A stretch of DNA of 64,000 nt from Prauserella isguenensis (GCF_014191605.1 NZ_JACHWU010000002.1:310001-374000), one strand, 5' to 3'. Numbered from the stretch's first letter, positions 25,856-36,215 are shown. Made by a program: numbers and translations. The notes: generated by a model from the sequence alone, not told the origin.

Positions 25856-26113
25856 CTATTCGTTCAGGGCCGATCCTACTGGTTCGGGTGCTGATCCCGA
25901 ACCAGTTCGGACACGTCGGGTACGAAGGTCGCGAACGGCGACGCCGATCGCGGCCGCGCGGGCGCGGAGCAAGCCCAGGCGGGATTCCACGTCCGACCGC
26001 ATGTCCCCGGCGGCACGGCCGAATCCTTTCGCCGCACCTGCCATTCGGACCAGCGCGAGGACGAGCACGATCAACCCGACCCCTGCCACGGCGGCACTCA
26101 GCACGTAGAACAC
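25856..26113 (-). CDS. Small membrane protein of unknown function
   Basis: 85 residues: an N-terminal membrane helix ([20 protein letters not shown]) and a basic cytoplasmic tail ([30 protein letters not shown]). The start at GTG 26113 is supported by TAGGCT 7 nt upstream (26121-26126, minus strand), which overlaps the pafC stop codon. A second GTG at 26104 has GGAGG at 11 nt. It is conserved in position between pafC and tatA in related genomes as a hypothetical gene (from general knowledge of the order, not checked here). Confidence 0.6.
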   Translation of the reverse strand: MFYVLSAAVAGVGLIVLVLALVRMAGAAKGFGRAAGDMRSDVESRLGLLRARAAAIGVAVRDLRTRRVRTGSGSAPEPVGSALNE

Positions 26114-26123
26114 GTCCTCCAGC

Positions 26124-27104
26124 CTACTGCCGGCCGGTGATCGACAGGTGACGTGCTCGTGCCAACCCGGCGGCGGCGCGGCGTCGCACGGCCACCGCGA
26201 GTTCATCCGGCCGTTCCACCGTTGCCCGGCCGCCGAGCCCCAGGACCAGCCTCACCATCCACGATTCGTCGCCGTAACGCATCCGCACGCGCAGCCTGCC
26301 GCCCTCGAGCTCGGCCAGCTCCTGGCACGGGTAGTACTCGGCGACCCACCGTGCGTCCGGCTCGAGCACCAGGTCGGCCTCCGGGTAGCTCTCGTGGGCC
26401 GAGAACACGCCGTCGGAGACGTCGGCGTGCCGGGCGTGCGGTGGTGGCGACGACGGCTCGTCGAGCACGGTCAGATCGTCGACGCGGTCGAGCCGGAACA
26501 GCCGCACGTCCTCGGCGCGGCGGCACCAGCCCTCCAGGTAGCTGTGGGCCTGCACGATGAGCAACCGCATCGGGTCGACGGTGCGCTGCGTGATCCGGTC
26601 CCTGGATGCCGCGTAGTAGCGCATCCGCAGCGCACGCCCACGCTGCAGTGCGTCCCTGACCGTCTCCCTGGTCCGCGCGGTCGTCTCGTGCTCGCGGACG
26701 CCGTTGCCGACGACGACGCCCGCGGGTTCGGCGGCGCCCGCCGCGGTCTCGATCTTCGCGATCGCGCGGCCGACGGCGTCGGTGTCCACCACGCCCGGGG
26801 TTTCGGCGAGCGCCTTCAGCGCGATGACCAGGGCACTCGCCTCGCCACCGGTGAGGCGCAGCGGCCTGCGCATCCCCGCGTCGAACGTCACCGACACGGT
26901 GTCGCCGTCGAAGGACAGGTCGATCAGGTCGCCGGGCCCGTAGCCCGGCAGGCCGCACAGCCACAGCAGCTCGAGGTCCCTGCGCAGTTGTTTCGGCGTG
27001 ACGTCGAAGTCCTGGGCCGCCTGGTCGATCCGGATGCCCGGCCGGGCCAGCAGGTACGGCACGAGAGCCAACAGCCTCGGCATTCGCTCGGTGGCCGCGC
27101 TCAT
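26124..27104 (-). CDS. pafC: WYL-domain transcriptional activator PafC
   Basis: 326 residues: N-terminal HTH (MPRLLALVPYLLARPGIRIDQAA...), central WYL domain (YYAASRDRITQRTVDPMRLL to EGWCRRAEDVRLFRLDRV) and a C-terminal extension (WCX). With PafB it forms the heteromeric activator of the LexA-independent DNA-damage response; the WYL fold senses single-stranded DNA in known members. ATGA overlap with pafB couples their translation. Confidence 0.93.
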   Translation of the reverse strand: MSAATERMPRLLALVPYLLARPGIRIDQAAQDFDVTPKQLRRDLELLWLCGLPGYGPGDLIDLSFDGDTVSVTFDAGMRRPLRLTGGEASALVIALKALAETPGVVDTDAVGRAIAKIETAAGAAEPAGVVVGNGVREHETTARTRETVRDALQRGRALRMRYYAASRDRITQRTVDPMRLLIVQAHSYLEGWCRRAEDVRLFRLDRVDDLTVLDEPSSPPPHARHADVSDGVFSAHESYPEADLVLEPDARWVAEYYPCQELAELEGGRLRVRMRYGDESWMVRLVLGLGGRATVERPDELAVAVRRRAAAGLARARHLSITGRQ

Positions 27105-28084
27105 CGCCTCTCCTCCGCCCCCGCGGCGACCCGTTCGAGCCGGTCCATCACGGCCTTGGCCAGCACGTCGGGGGTCAGCACGACCGCGTCCGGACCGTGA
27201 CCCGCGATCCAATCGGCCGCGCCCTCGGGATGCTGGAGCTCGATCTCGACGACGTCGCCGTCCTCCCCGTCGAGGGAACACCGCTCGACGACACGGGCGT
27301 GCCTGCGGATGCCCGCGGCCCTGCCCTCGGCGAGCCACAGCCGGGCCGTCGTGGCGGGCGACCCGTCGTCGCTCACCGTCGTGCCCGCCACGAAGTCGAG
27401 GAGGTCGACGTCCTCGGGACGTCGCACGGCGGCCCGCTCCCCCGTCTCCGCGACGTCGCCACTGATGCGCGAGAGGCGGAAGCAGCGGGGCGCGTCACGG
27501 TCCCGGTCGTGGCCGACGACGTACCAGCGTCCGCGCCACGACACCACGCCCCAGGGTTCGAGGGTGCGGGTGCGCCGTTCCGGCGAATCGGAGCGGCGGT
27601 AGTCGAACCGCACCGTCGCTCCGCGCTGCACCGCCGCCAGCAGCGGAGCGAACGCCGGCTCGGTGTGCACCCGCGGTTCGACCATCGCCTGCGCCTGGTC
27701 GTCGACCTCGACACCCGCGGCGCGCAGCTTCACCAGCGCCCCGTGCGCCTGCCCGGTCAGCTCCGGCGAGTCCCACAGCCGCGCCGCGAGCGCCACGGCC
27801 GTCGCCTCGTCGGGTGCCAGGTCGACGTCGCCGAGCTCGTAATCACGGCGCGCGATCCGGTACCCCTCGGGGTCGAAAGCGGAATTGCTGCCCGTTTCCA
27901 GCGGGATGCCCAGCTCACGCAGCTCGGCCTTGTCGCGTTCGAACATGCGGAAGAACGCTTCGGTGCTCGCCGCGTCGGCATAGCCGGGTACGATCCCGCG
28001 GATGCGCTCGGCCGGCAGGTACTGCCGAGTGGACAGCAGCGCCAGCACCAGGTTGACCAGGCGTTCTGCACGTGCGGTGGACAC
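27101..28084 (-). CDS. pafB: WYL-domain transcriptional activator PafB
   Basis: 327 residues starting STARAERLVNLVLALLSTRQ, which matches PafB N-termini, then a WYL domain (EPWGVVSWRGRWYVVGHDRDR) and WCX extension. The GTG at 28084 is supported by TAGGGT 7 nt upstream (28092-28097, minus strand), a leaderless promoter separate from pafA. Partner of PafC. Confidence 0.93.
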   Translation of the reverse strand: MSTARAERLVNLVLALLSTRQYLPAERIRGIVPGYADAASTEAFFRMFERDKAELRELGIPLETGSNSAFDPEGYRIARRDYELGDVDLAPDEATAVALAARLWDSPELTGQAHGALVKLRAAGVEVDDQAQAMVEPRVHTEPAFAPLLAAVQRGATVRFDYRRSDSPERRTRTLEPWGVVSWRGRWYVVGHDRDRDAPRCFRLSRISGDVAETGERAAVRRPEDVDLLDFVAGTTVSDDGSPATTARLWLAEGRAAGIRRHARVVERCSLDGEDGDVVEIELQHPEGAADWIAGHGPDAVVLTPDVLAKAVMDRLERVAAGAEERR

Positions 28085-28251
28085 CTCTCCCACCCTAGCC
28101 TGCCCCGATCCGGCGTTCCGGGAGGTCCCCAGCGCGCGCCTTCGCCGTTGCCGTCGGTGTTCGGCCGGCCGGACGGCGCCGTGCAGGTCCGGGCCCGCGC
28201 TGGTGCCCGCGATGGCCGCGGGCGAGCACACCCGGCTCCGGACCTACCGGC

Positions 28252-29610
28252 CTACAACGAGTTGATCAGCCGGTCCACCCGCTCGTCGACGGCGCGGAAC
28301 GGATCCTTGCACAGCACCGTCCGTTGCGCCTGGTCGTTGAGCTTCAGGTGCACCCAGTCGACGGTGAAGTCACGACCGGCCTGCTGCGCCGCCGCGATGA
28401 AGTCGCCACGCAACTTCGCCCGCGTCGACTGGGGCGGTGTGTCCTTCGCGGCCTCGATCTCGCCGTCGTCGGTCACCCGCTGCACCAGCCCCTTGCGCTG
28501 CAGCAGGTCGAACACACCCCGCCCCCGCCGGATGTCGTGGTACGCCAGATCCAGCTGCGCCACCCGCGGGTCCGACAGGTCGAGGTTGTGCTTCGCCCGG
28601 TACCGCTCCACGAACCGGTGCTTGATCGCCCAGTCGATCTCCGTGTCGATCAGCGAGTAGTCCTGCTGCTCGACCGCGTCCAGCGCACGGCCCCACAGGT
28701 CCACGACCCGCCGCATCAGCGGGCTCGCGTCGGTCGCCTCCACGTGCTGCACCGCCCGCGCGTAGTACTCCCGCTGGATCTCCAACGCCGAGGCCTCCCG
28801 GCCGCCCGCGAGCCGCACCTGCCTCCGGCCCGTCATGTCGTGACTGATCTCCCGGATCGCCCGGATCGGGTTGTCCAGGCTGAAGTCCCGGAACTGCACC
28901 CCCTGCTCGATCATCTCCAGCACCAGGTGCGCCGTGCCGACCTTCAGCAGCGTCGTCGGCTCGGACATGTTCGAATCGCCCACGATCACGTGCAGCCTGC
29001 GGTACCGCTCGGCGTCGGCGTGCGGCTCGTCGCGCGTGTTGATGATCGGGCGCGACCGCGTCGTCGCGCTCGACACGCCCTCCCAGATGTGCTCGGCCCG
29101 CTGCGACAAGCAGTACACCGCACCCCGCGGCGTCTGCAGCACCTTGCCCGCGCCGCAGATCAGCTGCCGCGTGACCAGGAACGGCAGCAGCACATCGGCG
29201 ATCCGCGAGAACTCGCCCGCCCGCGTGACCAGGTAGTTCTCGTGACAGCCGTACGAGTTGCCCGCCGAGTCGGTGTTGTTCTTGAACAGGAAGATGTCGC
29301 CGCCGATGCCCTCGTCGGCGAGCCTGCGCTCGGCGTCGACCAGCAGATCCTCGAGGATCCGCTCGCCCGCCTTGTCGTGCGTGACGAGCTGAGTCAGGTC
29401 GTCACACTCGGCCGTCGCGTACTCCGGATGGGAACCCACGTCGAGGTAGAGCCGCGACCCGTTGGACAGGAAGACGTTGGACGACCGGCCCCACGACACG
29501 ACACGCCGAAACAGATACCGCGCCACCTCGTCGGGCGAGAGCCTGCGCTGCCCGTGGAACGTGCAGGTGACTCCGAACTCGGTTTCGATCCCAAAGATCC
29601 GCCGCTGCAT
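28252..29610 (-). CDS. pafA: Pup-protein ligase PafA
   Basis: 452-residue ligase of the glutamine-synthetase-like carboxylate-amine superfamily. It begins [15 protein letters not shown] with the metal-binding glutamate E9. The catalytic region includes [19 protein letters not shown] with the base aspartate, GCHENYL, and [20 protein letters not shown]. It joins Pup's C-terminal glutamate to substrate lysines using ATP. TACCCT lies 6 nt before the ATG (29617-29622, minus strand): leaderless. Confidence 0.96.
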   Translation of the reverse strand: MQRRIFGIETEFGVTCTFHGQRRLSPDEVARYLFRRVVSWGRSSNVFLSNGSRLYLDVGSHPEYATAECDDLTQLVTHDKAGERILEDLLVDAERRLADEGIGGDIFLFKNNTDSAGNSYGCHENYLVTRAGEFSRIADVLLPFLVTRQLICGAGKVLQTPRGAVYCLSQRAEHIWEGVSSATTRSRPIINTRDEPHADAERYRRLHVIVGDSNMSEPTTLLKVGTAHLVLEMIEQGVQFRDFSLDNPIRAIREISHDMTGRRQVRLAGGREASALEIQREYYARAVQHVEATDASPLMRRVVDLWGRALDAVEQQDYSLIDTEIDWAIKHRFVERYRAKHNLDLSDPRVAQLDLAYHDIRRGRGVFDLLQRKGLVQRVTDDGEIEAAKDTPPQSTRAKLRGDFIAAAQQAGRDFTVDWVHLKLNDQAQRTVLCKDPFRAVDERVDRLINSL

Positions 29611-29701
29611 TCCTCAAGGGTAGGCGGTGAAAGCCCGGAACTGGGGAACGAAATCGCGCGCGGTCGGACGCCGACACCACCTTCGCACGCCGTACGGCAG
29701 C

Positions 29702-31213
29702 ATGTCGGCCATGACCGCGCCCCTGCTTCGACGTGTCGCCGCACTTCAGCGCGTCGGCCGTCCCGACCGCCGGCTGATGGCCCGCAGCGCAGCCCTGCCC
29801 CGCACCCGCGCCGACGACGCACTGACCGTGATCACCCGGTCGGCGGACAAGGCGCGCCTGTGGTGGGTCGTGGCAGGCGCGCTCGCCACCCGCCGCGGCG
29901 CCCCACGCCGGGCCGCCCTCCGCGGCATCGGCAGCATCGCGTTCGCGAGCCTCAGCGCCAGCTTCGTCGCCAAAGAACTGCTGCCCCGGCGCCGTCCCGC
30001 GGCGTCGGCGGTCCCCGTGCACCGCAGGCTCGCCCGCCGCCCCGATTCCTCCTCGTTCCCGTCCGGCCACGCAGCCTCCGCCGCCGCGTTCGTCGCCGGA
30101 GCCTTCCAGGAATCGCCCGCGGTGGGACTGGCCCTTACGCCGCTCGCCGCCGCCGTCGCCTACTCACGCGTCCACACCGGCGTGCACTGGCCCAGCGACG
30201 TCGGCGCGGGCGCCGCGCTCGGCATTGCCGCCTCGTTCGCCACCCGCCACTGGTGGCCCGTGCACGACGACCGCCCCGGCCGCACCGCCCACCGCGCCGA
30301 CGCTCCCCTCATGGTCGACGGCGAGAACATGCTCGCCGTGGTCAACCCCGCGTCGGGGGACCCCGCCGACGACCCGACCCCTGAGGTCCGCTTCGCCTGG
30401 CCCAAGGCAGACCTGCTGCTGCCCGACCCGGAGGGTGATCTGCGCGGCCAGATCACTGCCGAGATCCGGCGTCGGGCGGGCGGCGACGGAGTCGTCCGCG
30501 CACTCGGCGTCGCGGGTGGAGACGGCACCGTAGCCGCCGTGGCCTCCGTCGCCGCCGACACCGGCCTGCCACTCGCCCTCATCCCCGCGGGCACCCTCAA
30601 CCACTTCGCCCGCGACGTCGGGGTCCGCTCCATGCCCGACGCCGACGTCGCGACCGAACGTGGCGCAGCGGTCGGCATCGACCTCGGCGAGGTGACGGTG
30701 GACGGGCTGGGCGGTGCCCACCGGCGGTGGTTCGTCAACACCGCCAGCCTGGGCGGCTACCCGGAAATGGTGCGGCTGCGCGAGAAGATCGAGCAGCGGC
30801 ATCCGAAATGGCCGTCGGCCGTGCTCGCGATGGTGCGCGTGCTCCGCAGGGCGAAACCGTTCCCGGTGCGACTCAACGGAAAGCGCGCGCTGGTGTGGCT
30901 CGTGTTCGTCGGCAACGGCACCTACGCGCCCAAGGGATTCTGGCCCAACCGCAGGCCTGCCCTCGACACCGGCCTGCTCGACGTGCGCTATCTGCGTGCC
31001 GACGTGCCCTACTCCCGGGCACGATTCGTGCTCTCGGCCGTCACCAAGACCCTCCACGCCAGCCACGTGTACCGGCAACGGGACCTGCCCGCCCTCGACG
31101 TCGAACTGCTCGACGGACACCGCCGACTCGCAAGCGACGGCGAGGTCGGCCCGCTCGGCCGCCAGTTCCGGTTCCGATCCCGCCCCAGCGCGCTGACGAT
31201 CTACCGCCGATGA
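29702..31213 (+). CDS. PAP2 phosphatase / diacylglycerol kinase-like fusion
   Basis: 503 residues joining two lipid enzymes. Residues 1-200 form a PAP2-type phosphatase with motifs KELLPRRRP, SSFPSGHAAS and SRVHTGVHWPSD. Residues about 205-503 form a DagK/YegS lipid kinase with VAGGDGTVAAV, LIPAGTLNHFARD and a C-terminal half ending in the DGEVG motif. Removing and adding phosphate on the same class of lipid within one chain suggests lipid-phosphate turnover. It runs against pafA and prcA and interrupts the proteasome gene set. ATG 29711 is an alternative start. Confidence 0.85.
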   Translation: MSAMTAPLLRRVAALQRVGRPDRRLMARSAALPRTRADDALTVITRSADKARLWWVVAGALATRRGAPRRAALRGIGSIAFASLSASFVAKELLPRRRPAASAVPVHRRLARRPDSSSFPSGHAASAAAFVAGAFQESPAVGLALTPLAAAVAYSRVHTGVHWPSDVGAGAALGIAASFATRHWWPVHDDRPGRTAHRADAPLMVDGENMLAVVNPASGDPADDPTPEVRFAWPKADLLLPDPEGDLRGQITAEIRRRAGGDGVVRALGVAGGDGTVAAVASVAADTGLPLALIPAGTLNHFARDVGVRSMPDADVATERGAAVGIDLGEVTVDGLGGAHRRWFVNTASLGGYPEMVRLREKIEQRHPKWPSAVLAMVRVLRRAKPFPVRLNGKRALVWLVFVGNGTYAPKGFWPNRRPALDTGLLDVRYLRADVPYSRARFVLSAVTKTLHASHVYRQRDLPALDVELLDGHRRLASDGEVGPLGRQFRFRSRPSALTIYRR

Positions 31214-31256
31214 CCGGTGGGCGTGACCCGACATCTCATCGGGTCACGCCCACCGG
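31214..31256. terminator. Bidirectional hairpin terminator
   Basis: A perfect 18-bp stem (31214-31231 with 31239-31256) and a 7-nt loop directly follow the fusion gene's stop and face the end of prcA. It serves both convergent transcripts. Confidence 0.85.
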
Positions 31257-31289
31257 ACACACGATCGCGCCCGCCGTCGGCCGGACGGA

Positions 31290-32075
31290 TCAGTCGGACT
31301 TCTCGTCGCCCTCGGAACCCGAGTCGCTGCTGTCGGCCGCCTCCGTACGGGCGGGAAGCAGCGCATCCAGAGCGGCACCGGTGATGCGGCGGAATTTGCG
31401 CCCCGGACGCTCCCGTTCCAGCACCGCGACCTCGAGCTTGCTCGGCTCACCCTCCTGCGCCGAACCCGACGAACTGTTCCCGTTGCCGCCGCTGCCGCTG
31501 CCCGACGCCGACGGGCGGAACGCCTCCGCAGCGACCCGCACCGCGTCGGCGAGCTCCATGCCGTCGGCGAAGGTCTCCTTCAACTTCGTGTTGATCGCGT
31601 CCGTCTGGCCGCCCATCACCACGAACTGCGGCTCGTCGACGATCGAGCCGTCGTAGGTCAGCCGGTACAGCTCGTCCTCGTCGGCGTTCGCGCCCACCTG
31701 GGCCACACAGATCTCGACCTCGAACGGCTTGAGCTGCTCGGTGAAGATCGTGCTCAGCGTCTGGGCGTACACGTTCGCCAACGCACGCGCACTCACGTCA
31801 CGCCGGTCGTACTGGTAACCCTGCAGGTCCACATGCCGGATACCGCCCCGGCGCAGGCTCTCGAACTCGCTGTAGCGGCCGACCGCGGCGAACCCGATGC
31901 GGTCGTAGATCTCCGACACCTTGTGCAGCGTCGGCGACGGATTCTCCGCCACGAACAGGACTCCGCCCCGGTATTTGAGCACCACGACGCTCCGACCGCG
32001 GGCAATGCCCTTCCGCGCGAGTTCGGAACGCTCCCGCATCAACTGCTCGGGCGAGGCGTACAGCGGCATCGACAC
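31290..32075 (-). CDS. prcA: 20S proteasome alpha subunit PrcA
   Basis: 261 residues. The N-terminal gate helix is [22 protein letters not shown], then the alpha-type beta-sandwich core ([18 protein letters not shown]). A long low-complexity Gly/Ser insertion and an acidic tail follow near the C-terminus. Alpha rings cap the proteolytic core and dock the Mpa ATPase. GTG start; 105 bp downstream of prcB. Confidence 0.95.
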   Translation of the reverse strand: MSMPLYASPEQLMRERSELARKGIARGRSVVVLKYRGGVLFVAENPSPTLHKVSEIYDRIGFAAVGRYSEFESLRRGGIRHVDLQGYQYDRRDVSARALANVYAQTLSTIFTEQLKPFEVEICVAQVGANADEDELYRLTYDGSIVDEPQFVVMGGQTDAINTKLKETFADGMELADAVRVAAEAFRPSASGSGSGGNGNSSSGSAQEGEPSKLEVAVLERERPGRKFRRITGAALDALLPARTEAADSSDSGSEGDEKSD

Positions 32076-32180
32076 TTGCGTTGGCTCCGCTCTGTTCGGG
32101 GATGTGAAGCTGACGACTGTGGGGGAACCGGGCTCGAACCGGCCCGGGTCGCGCGGCCCGCACGCGACCCGGCGACCGGA

Positions 32181-33041
32181 TCAGCCGCGCCAGTCCTGCT
32201 GGGCCGCGCGGTCGGCGACCACGGCCTCGGCGATGGTCGACGTCTCCTCCGTGGGCAACTGCACGGCACCGTGCTCGGCCGTGATCGTGACGACGCTCGG
32301 GTAGATCTTCCGCGCCACGTCCGGTCCGCCGGTCGCCGTGTCGTCGTCCGCGGCGTCGTAGAGCGACTCGATAGCCGCCCGCACCGCGGCGTCCTGGTCG
32401 GCATCGGGGTCGTAGAGTTTCTTCATCGCCGACTTGGCGAACACCGAACCGGAACCGATCGCGTGGAAACCCGCGTTCTCCTCGTACCGGCCACCCGTCA
32501 CGTCGAAGGACACGATGCGCCCCGCCCGTTTGGGATCGGAGGCCTCGATGTCGTACCCGACGAACAACGGGACGACCGCGAGTCCCGCCATCGCCGCGTC
32601 CAGGTTTCCTCGCACCATCGTCGCGAGCTTGTTCGACTTACCGTCGAGCGACAGCGACACACCCTCGATCTTCTCGTAGTGCGCCAGCTCCACGGTGTAC
32701 AGCCGGACGAGTTCGAGAGCGATGCCCGCCGTGCCCGCGATGCCCACGGCCGAGTAGGCGTCGGTCACGTAGACCTTGTCCATGTCACGGGTCGCGATCA
32801 GGTTGCCGCTCGTCGCACGCCGGTCGCCCGCGATCAGTACCCCGCCGTTGAACGTCGCGGCCACGATCGTCGTGCCGTGCGGCGCGTCGAGATCACCACC
32901 CGACGTGCCCATGCCCGCGGACCGCTTGCTGGGAAGCAGATCCGGCGCCTCGGTACGCAGGAAATCGGCGAAGGACGACGTCGTCGACGACAAGTAGGCG
33001 GAGGGCAGCGCGAAGCCCGAGTTGCGCGGAATCTGTTCCAT
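32181..33041 (-). CDS. prcB: 20S proteasome beta subunit PrcB
   Basis: 286-residue precursor with a 56-residue propeptide ending DAPHG; self-cleavage exposes the catalytic T57 of [11 protein letters not shown]. The core retains the Lys-type active-site lysine in the AGDRRATSG region and the conserved [11 protein letters not shown]. Forms the two inner heptameric rings. Follows pup by 79 bp. Confidence 0.96.
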   Translation of the reverse strand: MEQIPRNSGFALPSAYLSSTTSSFADFLRTEAPDLLPSKRSAGMGTSGGDLDAPHGTTIVAATFNGGVLIAGDRRATSGNLIATRDMDKVYVTDAYSAVGIAGTAGIALELVRLYTVELAHYEKIEGVSLSLDGKSNKLATMVRGNLDAAMAGLAVVPLFVGYDIEASDPKRAGRIVSFDVTGGRYEENAGFHAIGSGSVFAKSAMKKLYDPDADQDAAVRAAIESLYDAADDDTATGGPDVARKIYPSVVTITAEHGAVQLPTEETSTIAEAVVADRAAQQDWRG

Positions 33042-33120
33042 GCGTGCTCGTAGTTCCCATCGACGAAAGGGACAGTACCGAAATGTTGATCAGCGAGCCT
33101 AGGTCACGCCGGAGCCTGCG

Positions 33121-33315
33121 TCACTCCCCGCCCTTCTGCACGTAGGCCCGCACGAAGTCCTCGGCGTTCTCCTCGAGGACGTCGTCGATCTCGTCGAGGA
33201 TCGTGTCGACGTCCTCGCCCATCTGCTCACGGCGTTCCTGACCGGCCGGGGCTGCACCTTCGGCCTCGTCCTCGGAGTCGCCGCCGCCGTGCTTCTCGAT
33301 CTTCTCCTGAGCCAT
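33121..33315 (-). CDS. pup: Prokaryotic ubiquitin-like protein Pup
   Basis: 64 residues, intrinsically disordered, with the central Mpa-binding coiled-coil segment (residues about 30-58) and a C-terminus of QKGGE. The final residue is glutamate rather than the glutamine of mycobacterial Pup, so it can be ligated without deamidation. Good ribosome site GGGAGG 6 nt before ATG 33315. Sits 95 bp after dop and before prcB in the classical order. Confidence 0.96.
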   Translation of the reverse strand: MAQEKIEKHGGGDSEDEAEGAAPAGQERREQMGEDVDTILDEIDDVLEENAEDFVRAYVQKGGE

Positions 33316-33410
33316 TGCCGCCTCCCGGTGTGACCGATGAGCTTCTGCCGCCCAGCCTACCCAGAGGAAGGGCGATTCGGGACGATCGTTGACGGAGTGG
33401 TGATCTTCGC

Positions 33411-34913
33411 CTACTCCGATCCGGTCAGGGCCTCGACCAGTTCCTCCGCCGTCTCCGTCCGGTCCAACAGTGCTCCGACGTGCGCTTTCGTGCCTCGCAG
33501 CGGCTCGAGCGTGGGGATCCGCACCAGGGAGTCCCTGCCCACGTCGAAGATGACCGAATCCCACGACGCCGCGGCGATCGAGCTGGCGTACTTCTCCAGC
33601 GTGCGACCGCGGAAGTAGGCCCGCGTGTCCTCCGGCGGCGTCGTGACCGCCCGCTGCACCTCGTCCTCGCCGACCATGCGTTTCATCGAACCGCGCGTGA
33701 CCAGTCGGTTGTAGAGGCCCTTGTCGAGGCGCACGTCCGAATACTGCAGGTCGACCAGGTGCAGCCGCGGCGCCGCCCAGCCGAGCTGATCACGTTCGCG
33801 GTAGGCCTCGACCAGCCGCAGCTTCGCGGGCCAGTCCAGCCGGTCGGCGGCGTCCATGGGGTCCTTCGCGAGCGTGTCGAGCACTTCGCCCCAGACGCGC
33901 AGCACCTCCTTGGACTGCTCGTCCCCGCCGGTCCGCTCCACGTGCGCCGACGCGCGTTCGTGGTACGCGAACTGCAGGTCCAGGCCCGTGTACTTACGTC
34001 CACCCGCGACGTCGACGGTCGTCTTCAGCGACGGGTCGTGGCTGATCTCGTGCACCGCGCGCACCGGCTCGTCGAGCTTCAGGTCGTCGAACCGCACGCC
34101 GGCCTCGATCATGTCGAGCACCAGCGCGGTGGTGCCGACCTTCAGGTACGTCGAGTACTCCGCCAGGTTCGCGTCACCGATGATGACGTGCAACCTGCGG
34201 TACTTGTCCGCGTCGGCGTGCGGTTCGTCGCGCGTGTTGATGATGCCGCGCTTGAGCGTCGTCTCCAGTCCGACCTCGACCTCGACGTAGTCCGAGCGCT
34301 GGGACAGCTGGAAGCCCGGCTCCTCGCCCTGCGGGCCGATGCCCACGCGGCCCGAGCCGGTCATCACCTGGCGCGACACGAAGAACGGCGTCAGCCCCGT
34401 GATGACCGACGTGAACGGGGTCGACCTGTCCATCAGGTAGTTCTCGTGGGTGCCGTAGGAGGCGCCCTTGCCGTCCACGTTGTTCTTGTACAGCTGCAAC
34501 TGTGGCTGGCCGGGCACGGTTGCGGCGCGTATCGCGGCCTGCTCCATGACCCGCTCACCCGCCTTGTCCCACACGACGGCATCCCGCGGATTGGTCACCT
34601 CGGGCGCGGAGTACTCCGGGTGCGCGTGGTCGACGTACAACCGCGCCCCGTTGGTGAGGATCACGTTGGCCGCGCCGAGGTCTTCGACGTCGTTGTCCTG
34701 CGTGGGCTGACTGGGGCCGGTGAGGTCGAACCCCCGCGCGTCCCGCAACGGTGACTCGACCTCGTAATCCCAGCGTGCGCGCCTGGCGCGCGGAATATCC
34801 GCCGCCGCCGCGTAGGCCAGCACGACCTGGGTGGAAGTCAGCACCGGGTTGGCGGTGGCATCGCCCGGGACCGCGATCCCGTATTCCACCTCTGTTCCCA
34901 TGATCCGCCGCAT
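33411..34913 (-). CDS. dop: Deamidase/depupylase Dop
   Basis: 500 residues, PafA paralogue starting [15 protein letters not shown]. It carries the Dop-specific insertion after the first strands (residues about 40-80, the Dop loop region), [15 protein letters not shown] with the catalytic Asp, and [20 protein letters not shown]. With Pup ending in Glu its job here is removal of Pup from substrates. TAGGGT 6 nt before ATG 34913 (34920-34925, minus strand) indicates a leaderless message heading the dop-pup-prcB-prcA run. Confidence 0.95.
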   Translation of the reverse strand: MRRIMGTEVEYGIAVPGDATANPVLTSTQVVLAYAAAADIPRARRARWDYEVESPLRDARGFDLTGPSQPTQDNDVEDLGAANVILTNGARLYVDHAHPEYSAPEVTNPRDAVVWDKAGERVMEQAAIRAATVPGQPQLQLYKNNVDGKGASYGTHENYLMDRSTPFTSVITGLTPFFVSRQVMTGSGRVGIGPQGEEPGFQLSQRSDYVEVEVGLETTLKRGIINTRDEPHADADKYRRLHVIIGDANLAEYSTYLKVGTTALVLDMIEAGVRFDDLKLDEPVRAVHEISHDPSLKTTVDVAGGRKYTGLDLQFAYHERASAHVERTGGDEQSKEVLRVWGEVLDTLAKDPMDAADRLDWPAKLRLVEAYRERDQLGWAAPRLHLVDLQYSDVRLDKGLYNRLVTRGSMKRMVGEDEVQRAVTTPPEDTRAYFRGRTLEKYASSIAAASWDSVIFDVGRDSLVRIPTLEPLRGTKAHVGALLDRTETAEELVEALTGSE

Positions 34914-34951
34914 GCCACCACCCTACGGGCGCCGCGTGCCACGATCACACC

Positions 34952-35461
34952 ATGGCCGGTGACGAGCTCGTTGCGATCTACGACCCGCACGCACGCGCTG
35001 TCGGCGCCGCGACCAGGGCCGACGTGCGCAGTCGCGGGTTGTGGCACGCCGCCGCCGTCGTACTGGTGCGTTCGGGTGACGGCGAGTCCGTGTACGTCCA
35101 TCGGCGCACCGACACCAAGGACGTGTACCCGTCGGCGCTGGACTGTTGGGCGGGCGGGGTCATCGCCGCGGGCGAATCACCGCACGAGTGCGCGGCCCGT
35201 GAGCTGGGTGAGGAACTCGGCATCCGCGGCGTGACACCACGGCCGCTGTTCACGTGGACGTTCACCGCGGGCACTGTGCGCTGCCACAATTTCACGTACG
35301 AGGTGCGCTGGGACGGGCCGGTCGTGCACCAGCCCGAGGAGGTCGCCGACGGCTGGTGGACACCGCTGCCGGCGCTACGCAGCCGACTCACGGCCGACGA
35401 CGGCACGTTCGTCCCCGACGGCCGACTCGGCGCCCTCGAATGGTTCCGCCGCTACGCCTGA
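34952..35461 (+). CDS. Nudix hydrolase
   Basis: 169 residues with an intact Nudix box GGVIAAGESPHECAARELGE followed by ELGI (pattern Gx5Ex7REUxEExGU), YVHRRTDTKDVYPSALDCWAGG before it. Resembles the isopentenyl-diphosphate isomerase-like Nudix subgroup (COG1443). Hydrolyses a nucleoside-diphosphate-X or similar pyrophosphate. Divergent from dop with only 38 bp between starts. Confidence 0.85.
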   Translation: MAGDELVAIYDPHARAVGAATRADVRSRGLWHAAAVVLVRSGDGESVYVHRRTDTKDVYPSALDCWAGGVIAAGESPHECAARELGEELGIRGVTPRPLFTWTFTAGTVRCHNFTYEVRWDGPVVHQPEEVADGWWTPLPALRSRLTADDGTFVPDGRLGALEWFRRYA

Positions 35462-35495
35462 CCACCACTGCCACGGACCCGGCGCCGAACCGGGA

Positions 35496-36167
35496 TCAGG
35501 CGTGCTTGCCGACCGCGACCGGCGCCAGACGGTTGATGGCGTCCCGGGCACTGCCCCGGTCGGCGGCCCGCACCTCGACGGTCGACAACGTGTCGTCGGC
35601 CGCGATGACGACCGTGCAGGTGGCCACCTGGCACCACGCCTGCGTCTCGACACCCTCGGGAGCGCCGCTCACGGGGATCTCCTCGCCGCCGCACCCGACC
35701 TGCCCGGCCGCCACGTCGGCGGCGGACCTGGCCTCGTAGCGCGTCACGAGGTGGTGCAGCGTCGATCCCGTCGGATACCGCCAGGCCCGCTCGCGGAACT
35801 CCGCGGCGCCCGACTGGCCGGCGATCGTCGCCAGGCACGTCGGCGCAGCGGGGTCGGCGCCCACGGTCGACGGGGCGATCGGTTCGACACCCTCGTCGCG
35901 CACGTCGTCGCCGGTGAGCAGCACGCTCCGGTCCGCGGGCCGGGCGGGAGCACTGTCGGCGCCACCGCCCTCCTGGCCGGTGGCGGCACCGTCCTGCGTG
36001 CCGTCGGTGCCGGGAGTCGCGGCGGTGCCGGTGCGCTCACCCGTGGCGGGCCGGTCGTCGTAGTACGTGTCCAGGTCGTTCTCGCGGTCGGCGCAACCGG
36101 CCACGACCGTCAGCAACGTGATCGCCACGGGCAGACCGGCCATGGTGGTCGTTCGTGCGCGTCGCAC
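35496..36167 (-). CDS. Secreted lipoprotein of unknown function
   Basis: 223 residues: signal peptide and lipobox VVAGC (Cys about 25), an acidic Gly/Thr-rich linker, then a globular domain with six cysteines (PTCLATI, VGCGGEE, AWCQVATC...) that resembles the extracellular sensor-like domains of actinobacterial lipoproteins. GTG start at 36167. Likely an envelope-attached protein; no specific function recognised. Confidence 0.7.
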   Translation of the reverse strand: MRRARTTTMAGLPVAITLLTVVAGCADRENDLDTYYDDRPATGERTGTAATPGTDGTQDGAATGQEGGGADSAPARPADRSVLLTGDDVRDEGVEPIAPSTVGADPAAPTCLATIAGQSGAAEFRERAWRYPTGSTLHHLVTRYEARSAADVAAGQVGCGGEEIPVSGAPEGVETQAWCQVATCTVVIAADDTLSTVEVRAADRGSARDAINRLAPVAVGKHA

Positions 36168-36215
36168 CTGTGTCTCGTCCTCTCCGGCTCGCTCGCTGGG
36201 CGCTCGCGACAGTAG

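Noticed and set aside
32118-32162. GGCTCGAACCGG resembling a tRNA T-loop
   Set aside because: There is no acceptor stem, anticodon arm or D arm around it; the region is the spacer between prcB and prcA.
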